Positions 59,501-64,000 of a DNA stretch of 64,000 nt are shown here, piece by piece. This DNA comes from Sinobacterium norvegicum. GTDB taxonomy: Bacteria > Pseudomonadota > Gammaproteobacteria > Pseudomonadales > Sinobacteriaceae. The translations under genes and the position numbers were made by a program. The stretch spans positions 496,001 through 560,000 of the forward strand of contig NZ_CAKLPX010000002.1 of the NCBI RefSeq assembly GCF_923077115.1, in the 5' to 3' direction. Each line of letters opens with the position of its first letter. Positions within the stretch are counted from its first letter, which is position 1. The notes beneath the pieces were generated by a model, which saw only the letters and a program-made list of their open reading frames with translations, was not told the origin of the DNA and ran no database searches.

Positions 59501-59655
59501 AACGAACATAGCGCGTCTTTCAGCCATTCATCCACGAAGATGTCCTGCGCTTTTTTGGGTAACGCTTCGCCATGGCAATAAGTCCATTTAATACCGCTTA
59601 AACTTTTTAAGCGATCGATAATTCCATTTTCTGTGACGGTTAGTTCGTTAAACAT
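56593..59655 (-). CDS. hsdR: Type I restriction enzyme, R subunit
   Basis: A 1,020-residue HsdR. The N-terminal nuclease has LPLVVGEVKTATRPSVTW (Asp/Glu-x-Lys type). The SF2 translocase has Walker A GSGKSLLML, then VLVDEAHRTQEGGLG and GLTGTPI, and a QAMCRTNRLYE motif VI. The subunit translocates unmodified DNA and cuts it. It follows hsdS directly, with no gap, and is the last gene of the operon; 46 bp separate it from the Avs-like gene. Confidence 0.93.
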   Translation of the reverse strand: MFNELTVTENGIIDRLKSLSGIKWTYCHGEALPKKAQDIFVDEWLKDALCSLNPDIAKQPDYADEVIYKLRGVILEARHTGLVKANENFHEWLMAEKTLPFGENGDHITINLIDFDNIENNHFVVSQQVHYIAATEVYFDIVLYVNGLPLVVGEVKTATRPSVTWQDGAADFMGGKKHYWKNVEPYFVPNLLCFASEGKTFAYGAINARVKDWGPWHNTDQREEVLPGMATVLDSSEGLLNPKTLLQLLESFALFSSIKTGKNTPPKRIKILPRYPQFEAAKQIVDRVRNGFPKKGLIWHFQGSGKSLLMLYAAKMLRADNELKNPTVLVVVDRRDLDSQISETFGGADVKNLVKVQSCKKLGQHIEQDSRGILITTIFKFKDVEIDDNNEKGLNDRDNIIVLVDEAHRTQEGGLGEKMRWALPNAHFYGLTGTPISGIDRNTFKLFGAEDDPGRYMNRYSYKQSIRDGATNPVKFEPRLAELRVDRDAINQEFEQLAKDNNLDEEEKAALSKRAGKLAIMLKAPKRMTAVSEDIMEHFTSHVKPKKMKGMVVVYDRDACVQMYYLLGNKLGFDAVEVVMNVDQAPIKAKEGDKKDKINKDWRKWKDELELPIQESDFGRWQELDGDEQKQKDLIESYKDPNHPLQLIIVTAKLLTGFDAPICYCMYLDKPLRDHTLLQAMCRTNRLYETDDTRKTMGLIIDYLGVFENLRTALAYNPDEIEGVVEGIEAFKELLPMQLKKCLDFFPNVDRTLEGFEGIMAAQECLPTNEKRDEFAASFGVLTKLWSAINPDPFLSPFRNDYKWLAQIYESVRPVGQTGALVWAALGPETIKMIHEHTDINRIRDDIDELVMDEHAIFTLTEKEQEQRARKLEIDLMGRLRGSGDPTFVELGERLEKLRQDYEAGVIKAIDWLKGLLDAAKDTVQAERETGDKVVTEEDNVQALTKLFLETRPDSTPKVIHDVVEQIDKIVNATRFDGWQNSNSGPREIQKALLVTLAQFGLGKDKELFNKAYAYIEEHY

Positions 59656-60861
59656 CTAATCGGCCTTTAAGTTATTATTTATATATTCCGCACTTAGCAA
59701 AGAAACAAACTTGATATGCTCTTCAAATCGATTTCTAAGAGAGAACAGATTTGAGAAAATTGTAACTATCTCTTTTTGTTTGCTGATTGGCGGTACAGGT
59801 ACAGGAAAGTTTTCTATCTCACTCTGACTAATCGTTGTCATAGTAGTGGTTTGCCCTACGCACAAGAAATACTTCCTTGCCCAGGGAGAAAGCGCATAAA
59901 TATATAGGTACTCAGGCAAAACTATCTCAGAATTAACGTTAACTCGAATTAAATGGCAGTCAAAAGTTGATTGCTTAGCTTTATTTAAAACTAAGAATGG
60001 CCATCCAATTCCTGATTTAACAAGAGATGAACGATTGAATAGGAGGTCGCCATTCTTAAGGTTATATTTATCGAAGTCTGACTGGTTGCAACTAATTATT
60101 TCTCTCCTGTCCTCTGTCGAATAGGAGTTTACGTATCCGTCTACTACGTTGAGAAAAAAACAGTCAACTGACCCTCCACTGCCTTTTTTTACAAATTGCC
60201 CGTTTTGAGGTTTGCTCAAAAGTAATTCTTTTAGAGGCTTAATTTCAATGCTTGAAGTGGAGTTTATTTTTAGTGGATAAGTAGTGTAATCTTTAACTCC
60301 CAATTCATCTTTAAACGTCTTGTAGTATTGTGACTTTATGAGCTGCTCTTGAGCATCTACTAATAGGTCGGTACTTTTGACAACTTCGTTGGATTTTCTA
60401 ACTTCTTGAATCAGCAATTTCCTCCCATTAGAGTCTGGAATTGCTAACTCGAAGTTGGCAAGGGATTTAAACTTTGTTCTTGGTGAAAGTGATCCTGATG
60501 ATGTTTGAACTGACCATTCCCAAAAGTCTTTAGACTGCACAATAAAAGGAAATAAATCTTTTACATTTATATCAGGTTCCATAACAATGATGTCGCCAGA
60601 ACAGATTCCATCAAATTCAGCAATCGCTGCTTTTTTTAAATAAGGGCGACGCTTGCCAAATAGGATGTGTCCTTTTTTAAATACTCGTGTAAAGCTAGGA
60701 TTGTCTTCAGCGATCATCCCCCAACGTTTGATCTTGAGTGAGCCGGAATCCAAATGTTCTAAGCCAATATAGCGGTCGTAACCATCTGCAATCGGATCTC
60801 TTGTAGAGAGCTTTACCTCTCGGCAAATATCGCCAAATTTAATGGTTTTTTTGTCAGTCAT
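59656..60861 (-). CDS. hsdS: Type I restriction enzyme, specificity subunit
   Basis: A 401-residue HsdS with two target-recognition domains. TRD1 starts TIKFGDICREVKLSTRDPIA and contains HILFGKRRPYLKKAAIAEFD; TRD2 begins around residue 215 with PLKELLLSKPQNGQFVKKGS and ends SEIENFPVPVPPISKQKEIV, the usual helical spacer start. It sets the bipartite target, which cannot be read from sequence. Its 5' end overlaps hsdM by 8 bp. TRDs lack similarity to one another, as normal. Confidence 0.88.
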   Translation of the reverse strand: MTDKKTIKFGDICREVKLSTRDPIADGYDRYIGLEHLDSGSLKIKRWGMIAEDNPSFTRVFKKGHILFGKRRPYLKKAAIAEFDGICSGDIIVMEPDINVKDLFPFIVQSKDFWEWSVQTSSGSLSPRTKFKSLANFELAIPDSNGRKLLIQEVRKSNEVVKSTDLLVDAQEQLIKSQYYKTFKDELGVKDYTTYPLKINSTSSIEIKPLKELLLSKPQNGQFVKKGSGGSVDCFFLNVVDGYVNSYSTEDRREIISCNQSDFDKYNLKNGDLLFNRSSLVKSGIGWPFLVLNKAKQSTFDCHLIRVNVNSEIVLPEYLYIYALSPWARKYFLCVGQTTTMTTISQSEIENFPVPVPPISKQKEIVTIFSNLFSLRNRFEEHIKFVSLLSAEYINNNLKAD

Positions 60862-62335
60862 TTATCTCTACCTCATGACCCATATCTGCGAGGTTCACAA
60901 ATAATCTGTTAGTTTGCTTCTTCATTAGCACGCGGCTGACTTTCCATGCCTCTATGGCTTGTTCAATATTTTGTAATTCATCATTGCTTTGTGCTTGCAC
61001 ATAAAGCGGTATGGATAAGTTGTAGAGATTTTCCTCAATTGCTTCTATATCCACTAACGCTGTGATGCTGTTTTGGCTTGCTGGAGTAAAATATGCATCG
61101 CATAACACTGCTAAATCATTATCGGACAAGCTACTATGAGCACGCTCGCGGGTGACATGTTCAACACCATTGATAAATAACACCTTGTTTTTACGCTCGA
61201 CGGGCTTATTGCAATTAAGTACCACCACACAAGATTCCATTGGCGAGTTGTAGAATAGGTTTGGCCCTAAACCAATTACCGCTTCTATAATGTCGGATTC
61301 AATCACTTGCTTACGAATTGCTTGCTCTGAATCACGGAACAATACACCGTGAGGCCAAAGCATGGCAGCGCGGCCAGTATCTGGCTTTAAACTTTTAATG
61401 ATGTGGGTGTAAAACGCATAGTCGGCACAACCTTGTGGCGGCACGCCATAAAGGTTGCGTCCAAAAGGGTCTGCAGCAAACTTGTCGCGGTTCCATTTTT
61501 TAATCGAGTAAGGTGGATTGGCGAAGATTACATCAAACTGCTTAAGCTGGTCGTTTTCAATAAACTTAGGTTCCGCGAGCGTATCACCGCGCAACACGTC
61601 AAACTCTTCGATGTCGTGCAGGAACATATTCATACGGGCGATGGCGGAGGTAAGCAGATTGACTTCCTGGCCGTGTAAATGCACAGTCCTCCATTCGCTG
61701 CCCTGGCTACGCAAATCCATCACCGCATTCAATAACATACCGCCGGTACCGCAAGTTGGATCATAAGCGGTTTCACCGGGTTTTAAGCCCATAATGCGCG
61801 TCATTAGATGTACCACGGTACGGTTGGTATAAAACTCAGCGGCAGTATGACCAGAGTCGTCGGCAAACTTTTTGATTAGGTACTCGTAGGCTTCACCTAA
61901 ATCATCTTGCGCGACTACAGATATGCCTAAAGGAATTTTGCTGAAGTGCTCGATTAAATCTGCCAGCAGATGGTCCGGCAGGCGTTCTTTATTGGTCCAC
62001 TGCGCATCGCCAAATACGCCATGCAATCTCGGGTTGTTGGCTTCTATTGAACGCAGTGCGTTTTGAATGGCTTCACCAATACTTTTACTTGTATCGCGCA
62101 CTGTTTGCCAACGCGCTTCATTAGGGATAGTAAAACGGTGGAACATTTCGGCGGTGGCCATTTCCATATCACCGGTTTGCTCTAACGCCTCGGCTAGCTC
62201 TTCTTCATAAACATCAGACAGACGCTTAAAGAACAGTAACGGAAATATAAACTGCTTATAGTCTGAGGCGTCAATTTGGCCACGCAGGAATTCAGCCGCA
62301 CCCCAGAGTAAGCTTTCTAGTTGGTTTTTATTCAT
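60854..62335 (-). CDS. hsdM: Type I restriction enzyme, M subunit (second copy in operon)
   Basis: A 493-residue N6-adenine methyltransferase. The N-terminal helical domain contains FIFPLLFFKRLSDVYEEEL; motif I is DPTCGTGGML, and motif IV NPPYSIKKW. The second hsdM of the operon lies upstream, separated by one unknown gene. Sequence between the two differs strongly (NPPY here, NPPF there), so they are not a recent duplication. It overlaps hsdS by 8 bp and the unknown gene by 4 bp. Confidence 0.92.
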   Translation of the reverse strand: MNKNQLESLLWGAAEFLRGQIDASDYKQFIFPLLFFKRLSDVYEEELAEALEQTGDMEMATAEMFHRFTIPNEARWQTVRDTSKSIGEAIQNALRSIEANNPRLHGVFGDAQWTNKERLPDHLLADLIEHFSKIPLGISVVAQDDLGEAYEYLIKKFADDSGHTAAEFYTNRTVVHLMTRIMGLKPGETAYDPTCGTGGMLLNAVMDLRSQGSEWRTVHLHGQEVNLLTSAIARMNMFLHDIEEFDVLRGDTLAEPKFIENDQLKQFDVIFANPPYSIKKWNRDKFAADPFGRNLYGVPPQGCADYAFYTHIIKSLKPDTGRAAMLWPHGVLFRDSEQAIRKQVIESDIIEAVIGLGPNLFYNSPMESCVVVLNCNKPVERKNKVLFINGVEHVTRERAHSSLSDNDLAVLCDAYFTPASQNSITALVDIEAIEENLYNLSIPLYVQAQSNDELQNIEQAIEAWKVSRVLMKKQTNRLFVNLADMGHEVEIND

Positions 62336-63207
62336 AGTCGGTAATCCAAATATTCAGGGCCTTCACACCAAATATTAATAAAGTCTCCATTGGGGTAAGG
62401 TGTGGTCTCGGATAGCAAAAATATTTTCTTAGGATAATTGTTGGCAAGTTTATCTAGAGTCGATTGTTTGAATCGTTTGAAGCTACCATCTTCGATTTGG
62501 CTATCTGACATATATGTAGACGGTTGACTCTCTAGTTCGCCGAACTTGAGTTTGTTAGCAAACACAAAACCATACCCACCTTTTCGTTTTTTTATCCACC
62601 CCTTTCCATAATAAATTCTGAATTCGTCTTCGAGCTCAGTTAAGTCTTGGCCATTGATTTCGACGAACAAATCCCTGATGTCGATAACGCCGACTTCAGG
62701 AAGTTGTACTGTGTGCGTTTCATTCGCTAAAAAAGCATCAATCAGTGACGAGAGTGTTTTTGAACGTTGGATTTTTCGCTTGCCAGATTCTGGACTATGG
62801 CCTGCTCGAGCTCTTGCTTCCGTATCATATACGCCTGACGTATTACCTGTTGGCTCAGGTCTTTTGGTGCTGGGTGGTTGCAGGTTTAGACGGATAGCGT
62901 GATCGACATATTCATCGCTGTCGCTATAGATATCTGTGGTGATTCTTGAACTTTTTTTCTGAGGATCGATGTCCTTTGCTATATCGCATTGTGAAGTGTG
63001 CTCACCCACAACTTTGTAATAGGGGTCTCGTTTTCTTTTTAGTTTGGGGCGATCTAAGTTGGCGCAGGTAACCGGTGCGTCGCATTTGTCATCTGGACAC
63101 TGAAAGCTAAATTTGGATTTAATTTTCCCCTCTGCAAACTGTTTGTCTGCTTCTTGCGCTGTGATGCTTAGCTCAATATCTTCTGCAAAAGCCTTATCTA
63201 ATTTCAT
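62332..63207 (-). CDS. Unknown zinc-finger-like protein inside the hsd operon
   Basis: A 291-residue protein I do not recognise. The N-terminal 80 residues contain C37, C42, C48, H70 and C74 (FQCPDDKCDAPVTC, then VGEHTSQCD), a likely zinc site. Residues 90-165 are polar and probably flexible. The C-terminal 130 residues are alpha/beta (VQLPEVGVIDIRDLFVEING, YYGKGWIKKRKGGYGFVFAN). Both ends overlap hsdM genes by 4 bp, so its dose is tied to them. It could be a modification-associated regulator, a DNA-binding partner or a restriction effector. Confidence 0.6.
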   Translation of the reverse strand: MKLDKAFAEDIELSITAQEADKQFAEGKIKSKFSFQCPDDKCDAPVTCANLDRPKLKRKRDPYYKVVGEHTSQCDIAKDIDPQKKSSRITTDIYSDSDEYVDHAIRLNLQPPSTKRPEPTGNTSGVYDTEARARAGHSPESGKRKIQRSKTLSSLIDAFLANETHTVQLPEVGVIDIRDLFVEINGQDLTELEDEFRIYYGKGWIKKRKGGYGFVFANKLKFGELESQPSTYMSDSQIEDGSFKRFKQSTLDKLANNYPKKIFLLSETTPYPNGDFINIWCEGPEYLDYRL

Positions 63208-64000
63208 ACTTCGAAACCCTCTTTTATCAGTAAGGCTTCCAGTTCTTCCTCGGCTTGCTCCAGATCTGCCAATTTACTTTGGAAATCTTTCAATGCTTCT
63301 TCTACCGTAATAGTTTCTTCTTCAAGCGGCTTTTGCACATAACGCGCTATGTTTAAATTGAAGTCATTTTCTTTGACTTCAGATAGCGGCACCCAGCGAG
63401 CAACGCCTTCGATCTCATCTGCACCTTTTCTGGTTTTAGTAGAGGGTCCTTGCTGTTCTTGAGTGTGATAGATGCTATAGATTTTATCGGCTTGCGAATT
63501 AGACAGCGTGTTTTGAGCGCGGCCCTTGGTGAAAATTTCTTCGGCGTTGATGATCAGAATATGATTTTTATGAGCCTTCGGTCGCTCTTTGCGTAACACC
63601 AATATACAAGCTGGAATGCCTGTGCCGTAAAACAGGTTAGATGCCACACCGATGATGGCTTCAATTCGGTTTTCTTTGAGTAATTGGGTGCGAATTTTTC
63701 CTTCAGCGCCTCCACGAAAGAGCACGCCGTGAGGTAATACAACGGCCATTCGGCCATTGTCATTGAGGGACGCGAACATGTGTTGCACCCAAGCAAAATC
63801 ACCATTGGTTTTAGGGGCCAAACCGAACTGTTTACGGCCATATGGGTCTGCCGACCAGAGATCGTAACCCCATTCTTTTAAACTAAAGGGGGGATTGGCA
63901 ATCACATTATCAAACGTCTCTAGTCGGTCACTGACTAGAAATTTAGGTTCGCGAAGCGTGTCGCCACGTATAATGTCGAAATCTTCCATGCCATGCAGAA
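63204..64000 (-). CDS. hsdM: Type I M subunit, first copy, 3' part (cut by right window edge)
   Basis: The C-terminal part of a second HsdM; the frame runs past the window edge, and the Met at 63989 is internal. It contains EDFDIIRGDTLREPKF, the motif IV NPPFSLKEW (Phe instead of the usual Tyr), PHGVLFRGGAEGKIR and a C-terminal coiled coil. The F variant is seen in active adenine methyltransferases. It begins an unusual M-X-M-S-R order. Whether another hsdS lies upstream cannot be seen. Confidence 0.88.
   Translation of the reverse strand, partial: LHGMEDFDIIRGDTLREPKFLVSDRLETFDNVIANPPFSLKEWGYDLWSADPYGRKQFGLAPKTNGDFAWVQHMFASLNDNGRMAVVLPHGVLFRGGAEGKIRTQLLKENRIEAIIGVASNLFYGTGIPACILVLRKERPKAHKNHILIINAEEIFTKGRAQNTLSNSQADKIYSIYHTQEQQGPSTKTRKGADEIEGVARWVPLSEVKENDFNLNIARYVQKPLEEETITVEEALKDFQSKLADLEQAEEELEALLIKEGFEV

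Noticed and set aside
63204-63989. A short stand-alone methyltransferase starting at Met 63989
   Set aside because: The Met lies inside the conserved HGMEDFDIIRGDTL motif of HsdM and the frame is open to the window edge, so the gene is merely cut.

Overview
The window looks like a chromosomal segment of a Gammaproteobacterium, probably a marine one. This is inferred from gene content and from family resemblance of the flanking glutamate-synthase-like, MerR, lipocalin, CbiX and RecQ genes; there is no rRNA or other phylogenetic marker. No tRNA gene, CRISPR array or insertion sequence was seen.

Layout. (1) 1-4.8 kb is ordinary chromosome: the 3' end of an FMN-binding glutamate-synthase-family gene, then a tightly overlapping + strand series (MerR regulator, Blc-type lipocalin, a 49-residue Cys-rich ORF, CbiX), and recQ on the - strand. 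Four evenly spaced TGTAYR boxes precede the MerR gene. (2) 4.9-13.3 kb is an accessory segment: a strong terminator, a short tmRNA-3'-end-like sequence, an excisionase/AlpA-like gene, a RecB-like nuclease/helicase fusion, an AbiEi-AbiEii type IV toxin-antitoxin pair with a palindromic operator, and a - strand operon with a ParB-like HTH protein, a large serine recombinase, DUF2924 and a small protein. (3) 13.4-17.6 kb is an immunity-like switch. An XRE repressor, an ImmA/IrrE metallopeptidase and an unknown HNH-like protein read left; two unrecognised coupled genes read right. The divergent promoters share AAGTTC/GAACTT boxes. (4) 17.7-29.3 kb holds phage replication and recombination genes: a second AlpA-like gene, a RecA-fold ATPase, a probable ssDNA-binding partner, an SF2 helicase, a RecB/Cas4-like nuclease, a Toprim/RepA-like primase-helicase, a RuvC-like resolvase whose 5' end carries seven copies of an 8-bp repeat, a DUF6362 protein, and a ParB-methyltransferase fusion, followed by four small - strand genes. 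(5) 29.4-50.7 kb is a seemingly complete late region of mosaic type. It combines a lambda-style head (small and large terminase, gpW, portal, protease with nested scaffold, D, E, FII, Z) with a P2-style contractile tail (V, W, J, I, fibre, sheath, tube, E/E' frameshift pair, tape measure, U, X, D), then DUF6127, a holin and a T4-type lysozyme. (6) 50.8-64.0 kb, all - strand, is a defence cluster: a 1,922-residue nuclease-STAND NTPase (Avs-like) and a Type I restriction-modification operon (hsdM, an unknown zinc-finger-like gene, a second hsdM, hsdS, hsdR) that runs off the right edge.

How it fits together. The most economical reading is a temperate, contractile-tailed mosaic prophage with early control at 15.3 kb. 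The serine recombinase is the only site-specific recombinase visible and so the best candidate integrase. Defence cargo lies on both sides: nuclease/helicase and AbiE on the left, Avs-like protein and Type I RM on the right. The prophage's exact ends cannot be fixed, because no direct-repeat attachment pair is visible inside the window.

The least explained parts are the paired genes at 15.4-17.6 kb, the zinc-finger gene inside the hsd operon, the pair of oxygenase-fold proteins in the tail-fibre locus (one lacking its metal ligands), and the repeat/hairpin array at the start of the resolvase gene.
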